A DNA stretch of 64,000 bases from Kocuria sp. (GTDB lineage Bacteria; Actinomycetota; Actinomycetes; Actinomycetales; Micrococcaceae). The notes under the pieces were generated by a model that saw only the letters and a list, made by a program, of their open reading frames with translations, did not search any database and was not told the DNA's origin. Made by a program: the position numbers and the translations under genes. The stretch covers positions 6,133 through 70,132 of the forward strand of contig JAKDJD010000013.1 in NCBI GenBank assembly GCA_030454085.1, given 5' to 3'. Every line of letters starts with the position of its first letter. Position 1 is the stretch's first letter. Below, piece by piece: positions 26,537 to 35,722 of the stretch.

Positions 26537-27190
26537 ATGCGCGAACCTTCACTGTGGGAAGTCCAGAAGAAGAACAACCCCGGTCACTCCCGGTGGTACA
26601 TCGAACGGTTCGAGACGATGCGCGCGCAGGGAGCCGACCTGGACGGGGAAGCCCGGACGATCGACGCCATGTCATCGCGAGGCTCGACCATTCTCGACGC
26701 AGGGTGCGGACCGGGCCGTGTGGGCGGCGAACTCGCACGCCGCGGACACCAGGTGATCGGGATCGACGTCGATCCCGAACTCATCGACCAAGCCCGCATC
26801 GACCACCCGGAGGCGACATGGCTGACCGGTGACCTCGCCGACCTGGAAACGGCGATGCCGGTCGAATTCCTGGGCGCGGTCGATACCGTGGTCTGCGCGG
26901 GCAATGTGATGACTTTTCTTGCTCCGTCCACACGCCGGGCGGTTTTGGAAGGCTTCGGGCGCGCCCTCACGCCGGGCGGACGTGCAGCGGTCGGGTTCGG
27001 CGCTGGCCGAGGATATCTCTTCGACGACTTCTTCCGGGACGTGGAGAGTGCCGGGCTGGACGTGGACCTCAGGTGGTCGACCTGGGAGCTCGAACCGTTG
27101 GGCCCGGACTCTAACTTCCTGGTGGCCCTGCTCCGCAAGCCAGAAGACCCTGCCCAGCAACCAGGTGCCAGGACCAACCTGCTCGGCTGA
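26537..27190 (+). CDS. SAM-dependent class I methyltransferase
   Basis: A 217-residue methyltransferase. Motif I is DAGCGPGRVGG at residues 54-64 and the acidic ribose-binding end of strand 2 is GIDVDPE. Motif IV follows as VDTVVCAGNVM. The fold is complete and the length normal for small-molecule methyltransferases of the UbiE/Methyltransf_11 kind. There is no additional domain to reveal the substrate. It starts 9 bases after the unknown membrane protein gene. A strong terminator lies about 95 bases downstream. Confidence 0.85.
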   Translation: MREPSLWEVQKKNNPGHSRWYIERFETMRAQGADLDGEARTIDAMSSRGSTILDAGCGPGRVGGELARRGHQVIGIDVDPELIDQARIDHPEATWLTGDLADLETAMPVEFLGAVDTVVCAGNVMTFLAPSTRRAVLEGFGRALTPGGRAAVGFGAGRGYLFDDFFRDVESAGLDVDLRWSTWELEPLGPDSNFLVALLRKPEDPAQQPGARTNLLG

Positions 27191-27284
27191 ACGGCGAGTC
27201 CCAGGTTTGGGGCCTGGGTCCAGGCTCCTGGGCAAGGGGCACTGAGCGCTTCGGCATGTTCTTCCAGGGCCGGGCCCCATGGAA

Positions 27285-27326
27285 AACGACGACGGGCCGC
27301 AGAAACCTCTGCGGCCCGTCGTCGTT
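27285..27326. terminator. Strong bidirectional terminator
   Basis: A perfect 19-base stem (27285-27303 with 27308-27326) around the loop AACC, with A residues before and T after the stem. It ends the methyltransferase transcript on the plus strand and lies just beyond the tRNA gene on the minus strand. Confidence 0.93.
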
Positions 27327-27393
27327 GCCGATCACTCACCGGCCGTGTGGCACGGGATCAATTGACCTTGTGGAATTGGATCGGCGGAATGGG

Positions 27394-27464
27394 AGCGGCT
27401 GACGGGAATCGAACCCGCGTATCAGGCTTGGGAAGCGTGCGCTCTACCATTGAGCTACAGCCGC
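27394..27464 (-). tRNA. tRNA-Gly (anticodon CCC)
   Basis: A 71-base cloverleaf on the minus strand. The 7-base acceptor stem GCGGCTG/CAGCCGC, the D arm GCTC-AATGGTA-GAGC and the T arm with TTCGATT all form. The anticodon loop TTCCCAA (plus strand 27428-27434) gives CCC. The discriminator is U, as usual for glycine, and CCA is not encoded. Odd point: the anticodon stem CACGC/GCCTG has a C-C mismatch at its central pair. Confidence 0.92.
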
Positions 27465-27541
27465 ATGATCCTCAAAGGACCAGGAATTATCGTAGCGCAT
27501 CATCGGAAGCGGTGCGAACCGGTGGCAGGTTCACTCCGAGC

Positions 27542-28144
27542 ATGTCTTATTCTTTAACCGTGCTGATTTCAGATCACGATATACGCCAGGACATCGACCG
27601 CGGACGCATTCAGCTGGATCCCTATGATCCGGCGATGATGCAACCCGCGAGTATTGACGTGCGCTTGGACAGGTACTTCCGGCTGTTCGACAACCACAAG
27701 TATCCGTACATTGATCCTCGTGAGGACCAGCCCGAGCTGACTCGATTGATCGAGACCAAACCGGACGAGCCGTTCATCCTGCACCCGGGGGAGTTCGTGC
27801 TGGGCTCGACCTACGAGCAGGTCACCCTTCCCGACGACGTCGCCGCCCGCCTGGAAGGGAAATCGTCCTTGGGCCGTCTCGGCCTGCTGACCCATTCCAC
27901 CGCGGGTTTCATCGATCCCGGTTTTTCGGGACACGTGACTCTGGAACTGTCGAACATGGCGACTTTGCCGATTCTGCTGTGGCCGGGGTCGAAGGTCGGC
28001 CAACTGTGCTTCTTCCGCCTCAGCTCGCCCACTGACCATCCCTATGGCTCCGGGACCTACGGCAACCGTTACCAGGGTCAGCGAGGCCCGACGGCGTCCC
28101 GCAGCTACCAGAACTTCCATACGACAGACGTTTTCGAGAAGTAG
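27542..28144 (+). CDS. dcd: dCTP deaminase (probably also dUTPase)
   Basis: A 200-residue nucleotide enzyme that converts dCTP to dUTP or, in the bifunctional form, to dUMP. The family core [25 protein letters not shown] is present in sense, with the following Glu of HVTLELSN as catalytic residue, and the C-terminal YQGQRGPT closes the active site. Relatives start at the LISDHDIR segment, so GTG 27560 (194 residues) may be the true start in place of ATG 27542; neither has a clear ribosome site. The gene lies 9 bases before the HprK-like kinase gene. Confidence 0.93.
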   Translation: MSYSLTVLISDHDIRQDIDRGRIQLDPYDPAMMQPASIDVRLDRYFRLFDNHKYPYIDPREDQPELTRLIETKPDEPFILHPGEFVLGSTYEQVTLPDDVAARLEGKSSLGRLGLLTHSTAGFIDPGFSGHVTLELSNMATLPILLWPGSKVGQLCFFRLSSPTDHPYGSGTYGNRYQGQRGPTASRSYQNFHTTDVFEK

Positions 28145-28153
28145 ATACGGACA

Positions 28154-29440
28154 ATGACCGAAACCCTCGTGTTCACCATGAGGGCTATGGGGGCGGTCGT
28201 CGATGTTTTCGCGGGTCCGGGGGTGTCCCCAAGGCTGATCGAGACCTTGGTATCCGCCTGGACCGATTGTGAAGCGTGCCCGGCCCCGGAGCCTTCATCT
28301 GTGCGGGACCCCGAGCACGTGAGCATTGTTCTCGCGGCCCGGAAGAATCCCGTGCCCGCGACGGCCGTTGGGGGTCGTGAGGTGCCTGTTTTGACGGTCG
28401 ACGCCGACGTTCCCCGTGTCGCCCAGGAATTCACCTCTCTGGTCACGCTCGAACTGATCCGCCGACACATCGGCCGGATGCACCTCTTTCACGCCGCGGC
28501 CCTGATGCGGCCCGAAACCGGCCAGGTGATCGCCCTCGTCGGCCCTTCCGGGCGCGGTAAGACAACAGCATCGCGTGCCCTTGCCCGGGCGGGATGGGTG
28601 TACCTCAGCGACGAAACATGCGCGATCGACCCGGAGACTCTGGTCGTTCTGCCGTATCCGAAACCGTTGTCGATTATCGAGAAACCAGGGGAGCCCAAAA
28701 CCCAAACTGCTGCGTCGGCGCTTGGGTTGCGGCACCACGACCCGGCCTCATCCCTGAGCCCGGAGCTCGCGCGAGTCGTCGTTCTCGACCGCGTCGACGC
28801 CGAGAGCCGACCGCACGAGGACGAGGCGGCGGCAGGGCTGCGCCGTCTGCCACTGCTGGAAGCGTTGCAGGTTCTCGCGGAACAGTCCTCCGGGCTGGCG
28901 CGGACGAGAGACGGCCTGCTGAGGCTCGCAGAATTGGCGGATCGGTTCGGCGGAATCGACGCCGTGACCTACACGGATTCCTCGCAGTTGCCCGAGCTCC
29001 TCGCAGACCTTCTCGAAACCCGACGGGACGCCGGTGCCGAGCCCTGGAAATACATCGCGGGGTCCGCGCCCGTGGAACCGGCGCGGCACGATCTCCCGCG
29101 CTCCGACCGGCCCGACATGGTCGTTCGGGAGCCATCAGGATCGGAGCGATTGTATTCGCGGAGCGTCGGGACCTGCGGAATCGTCACCGACCACGGGATG
29201 CTCCTCATGCACCCGGAGCGTACGGTGATCTATTCGCAGCTCGGCGCGGATCTGTGGATCGAAGCCGGAGCCGGCCGAAGCAGGCATCACCTCGAAGAAA
29301 GGCTGTCCGAAATCTACGGGCCCCCACCGCCGGGGGCTTTCGACGCCGTTCTCGACACGATTCTCGAGGACGGCGGCCTCGTCGCTTCGAACCCGTCCAG
29401 TACCGCAACCCGACTCAGTGACCCGAAGGAGCAACCATGA
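28154..29440 (+). CDS. HPr-kinase-like protein fused to a PqqD-like domain
   Basis: A 428-residue protein. Residues about 105-300 form an HprK-like P-loop kinase: HAAAL at 113-117, Walker A GPSGRGKT at 130-137 and the SDE motif at 152-154, followed by a PYPKPLS segment. The N-terminal about 100 residues are unlike HprK. The last about 90 residues (from LYSRSVGTCGIV to EDGGLVAS) resemble PqqD, the peptide-recognition element of ribosomally made, modified peptides. HprK-like kinases that phosphorylate peptides occur in lasso peptide clusters. The stop overlaps the next ATG, so the two genes form a unit. No precursor peptide gene is seen. Inference: kinase acting on a peptide or protein recognised through the PqqD part. 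Confidence 0.75.
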   Translation: MTETLVFTMRAMGAVVDVFAGPGVSPRLIETLVSAWTDCEACPAPEPSSVRDPEHVSIVLAARKNPVPATAVGGREVPVLTVDADVPRVAQEFTSLVTLELIRRHIGRMHLFHAAALMRPETGQVIALVGPSGRGKTTASRALARAGWVYLSDETCAIDPETLVVLPYPKPLSIIEKPGEPKTQTAASALGLRHHDPASSLSPELARVVVLDRVDAESRPHEDEAAAGLRRLPLLEALQVLAEQSSGLARTRDGLLRLAELADRFGGIDAVTYTDSSQLPELLADLLETRRDAGAEPWKYIAGSAPVEPARHDLPRSDRPDMVVREPSGSERLYSRSVGTCGIVTDHGMLLMHPERTVIYSQLGADLWIEAGAGRSRHHLEERLSEIYGPPPPGAFDAVLDTILEDGGLVASNPSSTATRLSDPKEQP

Positions 29441-30534
29441 CAGCTTTTCTTGCTCCGCCGATCATCCTGGCCGTCGTGCTCGGGATATCGGGGATTTCGA
29501 AATTGCGTGCCCGAGGCAGTGTGTCCGCGGCCTTCGAGCAGTTGGGTGTTCCACCTTTGCTGGACCGGGGCTGGATCAAACGCATGTTCCCCTGGGGTGA
29601 AGTCGTCCTGGGTCTTGTTCTCCTGTGTTCTCCGGGACGGACCGCTCCGATCGCGGCGCTGGTCGTGCTCGCCTTGTTCGTGAGTTACTGGGCTCTGATC
29701 TACCGTGCGCTGGGATTTGACGAACCCGTCTCGTGCAATTGTTTCGGCAGAGCCAACGCCGAGCCGGTGACCCATTGGACCCTCTGGCGCAATACCGCGT
29801 TCCTGTTGCTCGCTGTTCTCTGGTTGGCTGCCTCGTTCCGGGTCTCCGTGCCTGAACTCGTGGCGTCCCTCTCCGGGCCGGACCTTCTCTGGATTCTGGG
29901 AATCGCGGCAGCGAGTGGAACCCTGTTCCTCTCGATCGCGCCGGGAGCGCGCCGCGCCGCAGAAGCACGCCGGGCTGCTCACGAATCCCGGCACCCGGGC
30001 CAGGAAGGCGTCGCTCCCGGGCCGGTGACGGCATCCAGCCCTCATGGCGACGTCGACCTCCCGAATCCGGAAAACGACGACTACGTGCGCCGTCCCATCC
30101 CAGGAATCGTGCTCAAGGACTCCCACGGGGAATGGGTGGCTCTGACACGTCTGGCAGCGACCCGGGCGCGGCTTCTTCTCCTCGTTTCACCCGGATGCGG
30201 GTCCTGCACGGAGGTGATCCGTTCGGCCCGGAGATGGCGCGATGAGTTGTCTCCCGCGGTCGAAGTCCACCTGGTGACCTTCGCCCGTCAAGAAGCCTTG
30301 GAGAGCGTGGTGGACGAGGAACTGTGGGACTCGGTGCTGTACGACGTCGAGCACTTCCTGGATGACCTGATGGGCATGCGGGCGACACCATCGGCGGTAC
30401 TGCTCGGAGCAGACCGATTGCTGGCCGGAGGCCCGGTCCGGGGACAGGAGGACATTTCTGCCTTCGTCAAGGACATCAAGGCCGAGCTGGAAGCCGCACC
30501 GCAAGGGCCAGACCTGCGGCCAGAACGATCATGA
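29437..30534 (+). CDS. MauE/DoxX-like membrane domain fused to thioredoxin-like domain
   Basis: A 365-residue protein. The N-terminal about 175 residues have four or five hydrophobic segments of the MauE type and the motif SCNCFG (Cys100, Cys102), typical of MauE-related redox membrane proteins. After a polar linker, residues about 205-350 form a thioredoxin-like domain with active site CGSC (Cys254, Cys257) and a cis-Pro region ATPSAVLL. In methylamine dehydrogenase clusters MauE and MauD are separate and make disulfides in the small subunit; here they are joined. Its start overlaps the kinase-PqqD gene, and its last 59 bases overlap the convergent transporter gene. Confidence 0.8.
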   Translation: MTAFLAPPIILAVVLGISGISKLRARGSVSAAFEQLGVPPLLDRGWIKRMFPWGEVVLGLVLLCSPGRTAPIAALVVLALFVSYWALIYRALGFDEPVSCNCFGRANAEPVTHWTLWRNTAFLLLAVLWLAASFRVSVPELVASLSGPDLLWILGIAAASGTLFLSIAPGARRAAEARRAAHESRHPGQEGVAPGPVTASSPHGDVDLPNPENDDYVRRPIPGIVLKDSHGEWVALTRLAATRARLLLLVSPGCGSCTEVIRSARRWRDELSPAVEVHLVTFARQEALESVVDEELWDSVLYDVEHFLDDLMGMRATPSAVLLGADRLLAGGPVRGQEDISAFVKDIKAELEAAPQGPDLRPERS

Positions 30535-31792
30535 TTCCGAGAATGCCCCACACCTGGTCCCCGAGGAGGCCCACGAACAGGGCAAACAGTGCGGGGGCCA
30601 GGAAACTCATGGCACGTCCCGTGGTGGAGTAGAGGCCGAAGTATTCTCCCTCGTCGCCTGGCTCGGTCAGTCTGGACAGGTAGGTGCGCGAGGCGGACTG
30701 GGCGGGTCCGACGAATGCGCACAACGCAAGACCGCAGACCCAGAAGAGTCCTGGGCCCTGCACCAACAACAATGGTGCCGCCGCGATCAGCAGCCCAGAC
30801 AGCGAACCGATGATCACTCGCTTGGGTCCCAGCGCGTCGTCGAGGCGGCCTCCGATCACCGCGCCGAGACCGGCGACGACGTTCCCCGCGATCGCGAACA
30901 CGATGACCTGGCTCGTGGAGAAACCGAAAGTCCCGGCAGCCAGCACACCTCCGTAGGTGAACACGCCCGCGAGCCCGTCTCTGAAGACCGCCGAAGCGAT
31001 GAGAAACCTCAGGGTCACGGGTTCATAGCGATACAGACGTCGAATGGTGCGTCCGAGGCGTCGGTACGAGTCGACCCATGATTCCTTGTGGGCGGAGACT
31101 GTCCGGCCCGTGGCCGAACCGTAGCCGCTCTCGGGCGCGGTGGCTCCCGGAAAACGGAGCAGAATCGGGAGGGAGAGACAGGCCAACCAGATCGCGGAGA
31201 ACAGCGCCACGGCGCGAAGGTTCAGCGAATCGTCCTCGGGGATTCCGAGGAGGCCGGGGGAGACGAATCCGAAGAGCACAATGACCAAGGCGACGATGCC
31301 TCCGAAGTAGCCGAAGGACCACCCCAGGCCGGAGACCCGTCCCACCGTGCGGGGGGTCGAGATGGAGGGAAGGACGGCGTTGTAATGCACGGTCGCGATC
31401 TCGCTGAAGACGTTGGCCATGGCAATCAGTCCGACGCCGAGCCACAAGAAAGCCGGGTCCGGACGGACGAAGAAGCACAGGGCCACACAGACGGCCACCG
31501 CGGCGGTGGTCACGGCCAATGCTGTGCGACGGGACCCGCCCCGGTCCGCTCTCTGGCCGGTGACGGGGGCCGTTACGGCAATGATCAGCCCTGCTGCGGC
31601 TAGTCCGATGGACAGTGCCTGGGATGTCTGGTTCTTGCTGCCGAATAGCTCGCTGGTGAGGTACACGTTGAACACGAACGTCGTCATCACGGCGTGGAAG
31701 CTCGAGGCACCCGCATCCCAGAGCGCCCACGGGATCACCGGCTTGTGCTCCTCGGACCGGAGCGACGACTGCGAGGGCGGCGCATAGCTCAT
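30476..31792 (-). CDS. MFS transporter, UMF1/Atg22-like family
   Basis: A 438-residue membrane protein with about twelve transmembrane segments. The beginning IPWALWDAGASSFHAVMTTFVF matches the WALYDWANSA-type entry of UMF1/Atg22 transporters in sense, and SGLGWSFGYFGG in helix five is also typical. Solute unknown; related proteins export amino acids. ATG 31792 gives the usual N-terminus, though no ribosome site is evident and TATCCT lies 14 bases before it, so a leaderless mRNA is possible. It runs head-on into the MauE-thioredoxin gene with a 59-base overlap and is divergent from the Mrp operon. Confidence 0.85.
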   Translation of the reverse strand: MSYAPPSQSSLRSEEHKPVIPWALWDAGASSFHAVMTTFVFNVYLTSELFGSKNQTSQALSIGLAAAGLIIAVTAPVTGQRADRGGSRRTALAVTTAAVAVCVALCFFVRPDPAFLWLGVGLIAMANVFSEIATVHYNAVLPSISTPRTVGRVSGLGWSFGYFGGIVALVIVLFGFVSPGLLGIPEDDSLNLRAVALFSAIWLACLSLPILLRFPGATAPESGYGSATGRTVSAHKESWVDSYRRLGRTIRRLYRYEPVTLRFLIASAVFRDGLAGVFTYGGVLAAGTFGFSTSQVIVFAIAGNVVAGLGAVIGGRLDDALGPKRVIIGSLSGLLIAAAPLLLVQGPGLFWVCGLALCAFVGPAQSASRTYLSRLTEPGDEGEYFGLYSTTGRAMSFLAPALFALFVGLLGDQVWGILGIMIVLAAGLALAVRLPARP

Positions 31793-31916
31793 GGGCTCAG
31801 GATACAAGCGGCCCCAGGTGAACCCGATCACGGCGCGGGCCTTCGCCGGCGGAATCCTACGACATTCTGGGTATGTGAATAGTCAGACGTAATTGTCAGC
31901 TCTCAGCATGCGCGGA

Positions 31917-31928
31917 CATGTGCACATG
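31917..31928. promoter_or_regulatory. Palindrome in the divergent transporter/Mrp promoter region
   Basis: CATGTGCACATG is a perfect 12-base palindrome midway between the two divergent genes. It lies about 15 bases before a TATTCT that could serve as -10 for the Mrp operon. A regulator site is possible, but the evidence is only the symmetry. Confidence 0.3.
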
Positions 31929-31988
31929 CCGGCGCTGGTATTCTTGTGAAAGACCAGACCCCGAGGCCCAATGAGGAGGTCCCACCGC

Positions 31989-34900
31989 GTGAGCTTCGTG
32001 ATCCTGGTCCATTGCCTTGCGGCTCTCGTCGCCCCAGCATGTTTTCGTCGGTGGGGTCGTACGTGCTTCTACGGACTGGCGGTCGTTCCCGCGGTTTCCT
32101 TCGTGTGGCTGTGTGCGCAGGCCCCAGCGGTTTTTGGCGGAACCGACCTGGCGGAGAGCTACCCGTGGATCCAACAGTTGGGCATCAGCCTGACCTTCAG
32201 GATGGATCCGCTGGCCTGGATTCTTTCCGCAATGATCCTCGGCATCGGGGCCCCGATCCTTTTCTACTGTGCCTCCTATTTCAAGCACACCAACCAGTAT
32301 TCCGGTGCATTCGGTGCTCAACTGGTTCTCTTCGCCGGCGTGATGTTCGGGCTCGTCACTGCCGACGACATGATCGTGATGTTCGTGTTCTGGGAGATCA
32401 CGAGCATTCTCTCCTACGTCCTCATCGGTTACGCCCACGTCCGGTTCTTCGCCCGACGCGCCGCGCTCCAAGCGCTGATCGTCACCACGGCCGGGGGACT
32501 GGCCATGTTCATCGGCATCATCATGCTGGGCGTGGCCAGCGATTCTTACCTCCTGTCGGACGTTGTGGCCAGGGCACCGGAGACAGTGGCAAGCCCGGGA
32601 GGCGGGGTCGCAGTAGGGGCCGCGCTCGTCCTGATCCTGGTCGGGGCAATGTCGAAGTCCGCGTTGTTTCCCCTCCACTTCTGGTTGCCCGGCGCGATGG
32701 CCGCGCCCACCCCCGTCTCGGCCTTCCTGCACGCAGCGGCCATGGTCAAGGCGGGGATCTATCTCGTGGCCCGTCTCGCCCCCGGGTTCGCTGACGTCGC
32801 TCCATGGACCGCGCTGGTGGTCTGCTTCGGCTTGTTCACGATGCTCTTCGGCGGCTACCAGGCCCTCAAGCAGTTCGATCTCAAACTGATTCTCGCCTAT
32901 GGCACCGTGAGTCAGCTCGGTTTCATCATGACCGTGGTGGGTATCGGCACTCCCGATGCGATGTATGCCGGACTGGCGATGATGGTGGCCCACTCCCTGT
33001 TCAAATCGGTCCTGTTCCTGGCGACCGGAATCATCGACCACCAGGCCGGAACCCGTGAGATCACCCGGCTCTCCGGAATTTGGCACAAGGCCCCCGGCCT
33101 GTTCGTCATGGCCGTTCTTTCGGCGGCCTCGATGGCTGGTATCCCTCCGCTCGTGGGTTTCGTGAGCAAGGAAGGAATTCTCGAGCTCGGTCTCGGCGCC
33201 GTGAAACACGGCGTCGGCGATCTGGATGCGACGCAAGGACTGGTTGTCCTCATCTGCATTGCTCTCGGCTCGGTCCTGACCCTCGCCTACAGCGCCCGGT
33301 TCATCTGGGGCGCCTTCGCAACCAAGCGCGTCGCGGACGCCCATCCGGACCTGGTCCAAGGGGGATCGGTCCATTCGACTGACTTCCACGTCATCCCGTT
33401 CAACTTCGCTCTTGCACCCGGGCTGATCACCGTGCTGACGGTTGCCTTGGGATTGTTCCCCGAGCCGCTTCATGTGATGGTGTACGACGCCGCGCGCACC
33501 GCCGGACACGTTGAGCAGCATTTGGCCCTGTGGCACGGGCTGACACCCGCCTTGGGCCTGTCTGCGGTCATCGTCCTTCTCGGATTCCTCCTTTTCGCGC
33601 TCCGGTCTCCGGTAGAAAGATTCCAGACCGCTCTTCCGAGCCTGCCGACGGCGGACACCGTGTACCGCGCCGTCATCGGCGCCATCGACTACGTCGCCGT
33701 CCGCGTCACGGGCTTCACGCAACGAGGTTCGCTGAGCTTCTACCTCGCGGTCATTCTGGTGACTGCCGTGGTGGTTCCCACCGTCGGGCTGTTCCTGGTC
33801 GAGACACCTCCACTGAATTCGTTCAACTGGTCCGATTCCCCGGCGCAGTGGGCCATCGCCGTCGTGATGGTCGGCGCGGCCCTGGTGGCCGTCCGGGCGT
33901 CCAAGAGGTTTTTGGCGATCCTCATGGTCTCGGTGACCGGTTACGGACTTGCTCTGATTTTCGCGCTCCGTGGAGCACCGGATCTCGCGCTCACACAGTT
34001 GCTGGTCGAGACGATTTCGTTGATCGCGTTCGTCCTGGCCCTGCGAATGCTCCCGTCCGGAATGGGGCAGCGGAAGACCACCAGGAAACCGGTTCGCATT
34101 GCCATTGCCGCGGGGTTCGGACTGTTCATGATGGCGCTGACGGCCTTTTCCATCTCTTCTCGGACGGAATCGCCGATCTCGTTGGATATGCCGCGATTGG
34201 CATACGAAATAGGGCACGGCAAGAACGTCGTGAACGTGACCCTGGTCGACATGCGTGCCTGGGACACCTACGGCGAAATCTCGGTTCTGGCCCTCGCGGC
34301 CACGGGCGTGGCCAGCCTGATCTTCATCGCGGGGAGGCAGGACGGAGGAGCCAGCAGCCAGAACTTGGACACTGGACGCATCCGTGCCGTGAGCAAACGG
34401 TATGCGGGACGCACCGGCCTGAGCGCCGGGGCTCGCGTCGCCGGGCGTTTCATGAACGTCAAACGGGACCCATTCCTGGTCGCCGGGCGGACGTTGGCAC
34501 CGGAGAACCGGTCGCTCATGCTCGAGGTCATCACGCGGTTGCTCTTCCACACCATCATGCTGACCTCGGTCTATCTGTTGCTTGCGGGGCACAACCTGCC
34601 GGGTGGAGGGTTCGCGGGTGGTCTTCTCGCCGGTCTGGCGCTCGGACTCCGATACCTTGCGGGAGGCCGATACGAGCTTGAGGAAGCCACGCCGCTGAAC
34701 GCGGGGGTCCTGCTCGGTATCGGAATGATTGTCGCCGCCCTCTACGCCCTCCTCCCGCTGGCCTGGGGCGGAACCGTGTTCACGTCCTACAACGTCGATC
34801 TCGAGATGTGGCTGTTCGGCGAAGTGCACTTCGTGACATCCACGATCTTCGATGTCGGCGTCTATCTGATCGTGATCGGACTGGTTCTTGACGTGATCCG

Positions 34901-35150
34901 CAGCCTCGGAGGACGCATCGACTCGGTGCTCGAAGAGGAGCGGGAGAAAGAGCGCGAGAAGGCCAAGATCACCGGACGCAAACGTCGTCGCATCAAGGTT
35001 CGCCGTTCCGGCGGACCACAGACCTCGGTCATCCCCTCTGGCCCGGTCATGGCAACCAGCGAAGACGAGCCGACGGACGAGAACCAGGACCGCGCGAGGA
35101 ATCGGCCGGACACGGTGCTCTCCGACAGCGCAGGGGAGGACAACCGATGA
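31989..35150 (+). CDS. mrpA: Mrp Na+/H+ antiporter subunit A with fused B domain
   Basis: A 1053-residue polytopic protein, the largest subunit of the multi-subunit cation/proton antiporter related to complex I. The MrpA part contains the ion-translocating Lys/Glu helices, for example VFWEITSILSYVLIGY and KSALFPLHFWLPGAMAAPTPVSA (in part). After residue about 840 an MrpB (MnhB) domain follows, with GHNLPGGGFAGGLLAGLAL and FDVGVYLIVIGLVLD. A charged tail of about 70 residues ends the protein. GTG 31989 is chosen because AGGAGG lies 9 bases upstream. First gene of the mrpACDEFG operon, whose stop overlaps the mrpC start. Confidence 0.94.
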   Translation: MSFVILVHCLAALVAPACFRRWGRTCFYGLAVVPAVSFVWLCAQAPAVFGGTDLAESYPWIQQLGISLTFRMDPLAWILSAMILGIGAPILFYCASYFKHTNQYSGAFGAQLVLFAGVMFGLVTADDMIVMFVFWEITSILSYVLIGYAHVRFFARRAALQALIVTTAGGLAMFIGIIMLGVASDSYLLSDVVARAPETVASPGGGVAVGAALVLILVGAMSKSALFPLHFWLPGAMAAPTPVSAFLHAAAMVKAGIYLVARLAPGFADVAPWTALVVCFGLFTMLFGGYQALKQFDLKLILAYGTVSQLGFIMTVVGIGTPDAMYAGLAMMVAHSLFKSVLFLATGIIDHQAGTREITRLSGIWHKAPGLFVMAVLSAASMAGIPPLVGFVSKEGILELGLGAVKHGVGDLDATQGLVVLICIALGSVLTLAYSARFIWGAFATKRVADAHPDLVQGGSVHSTDFHVIPFNFALAPGLITVLTVALGLFPEPLHVMVYDAARTAGHVEQHLALWHGLTPALGLSAVIVLLGFLLFALRSPVERFQTALPSLPTADTVYRAVIGAIDYVAVRVTGFTQRGSLSFYLAVILVTAVVVPTVGLFLVETPPLNSFNWSDSPAQWAIAVVMVGAALVAVRASKRFLAILMVSVTGYGLALIFALRGAPDLALTQLLVETISLIAFVLALRMLPSGMGQRKTTRKPVRIAIAAGFGLFMMALTAFSISSRTESPISLDMPRLAYEIGHGKNVVNVTLVDMRAWDTYGEISVLALAATGVASLIFIAGRQDGGASSQNLDTGRIRAVSKRYAGRTGLSAGARVAGRFMNVKRDPFLVAGRTLAPENRSLMLEVITRLLFHTIMLTSVYLLLAGHNLPGGGFAGGLLAGLALGLRYLAGGRYELEEATPLNAGVLLGIGMIVAALYALLPLAWGGTVFTSYNVDLEMWLFGEVHFVTSTIFDVGVYLIVIGLVLDVIRSLGGRIDSVLEEEREKEREKAKITGRKRRRIKVRRSGGPQTSVIPSGPVMATSEDEPTDENQDRARNRPDTVLSDSAGEDNR

Positions 35151-35722
35151 TCGATGCAGCCCTGTTGTTGGTCATGGGAGTCCTCTATGCCGTGGGGGTC
35201 TACCTGATCCTGGAAAAGTCGCTGACCAAGGTGCTTCTGGGTCTGATGCTCATCGCCAACGCGACCAACATCCTGATCCTCCACACCGGCGGGGCTTCGG
35301 GACTTCCCGCATTCTTCGACTCGGAGGTCGCCGCGGACGACTACTTCGATCCACTGCCTCAGGCGCTCGTGCTGACCGCGATCGTGATCTCTTTCTCCGT
35401 GACGGCGCTGATGCTCGGAATGATCTATCGCAGCTGGGTCCTCTCTCGCAGGGATGACATCCAGGACGACGCCGAGGACCGTCGCGTCGCTGCCCAGCCG
35501 GATTACGATCCGGAGGACGACGACGCCGCGCCGATCGAGCCTTCCGAATTCGAGGGATCCGAGGAACAACGAGAGGAAGCCTATCGTCAGCGTAAACAGG
35601 CCGAGCGAGCGAAGAAGGAGGGCACACGGCCGCAGGCTCCCGACGAGATGCCCGGCTTCTCGGGTGAACATCACCCCCATCTCGACCAAGGCGACCGCGA
35701 CAGAGGGGAGTGGCACGCATGA
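35147..35722 (+). CDS. mrpC: Mrp antiporter subunit C with long acidic tail
   Basis: A 191-residue homologue of NuoK. The membrane part, residues 1-105, has three helices with GVYLILEKSLTKVLLGLMLI and DPLPQALVLTAIVISFSVTA. Typical MrpC ends near residue 110-115; here another about 80 residues of highly charged sequence follow (acidic at first, then Lys/Arg/Gln-rich), probably cytoplasmic and disordered. Start ATG overlaps the mrpA stop and its stop overlaps mrpD. Confidence 0.93.
   Translation: MIDAALLLVMGVLYAVGVYLILEKSLTKVLLGLMLIANATNILILHTGGASGLPAFFDSEVAADDYFDPLPQALVLTAIVISFSVTALMLGMIYRSWVLSRRDDIQDDAEDRRVAAQPDYDPEDDDAAPIEPSEFEGSEEQREEAYRQRKQAERAKKEGTRPQAPDEMPGFSGEHHPHLDQGDRDRGEWHA

Noticed and set aside
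28130..28160. Precursor peptide gene beside the HprK-PqqD gene
   Set aside because: Only 9 bases separate dcd from the kinase gene, and no short frame with its own ribosome site is seen in the neighbouring gaps.
31896..34829. 977-codon open frame on the minus strand opposite mrpA
   Set aside because: Low-complexity His/Gln/Asp/Glu/Arg-rich translation with no domain, fully antisense to a clear mrpA.
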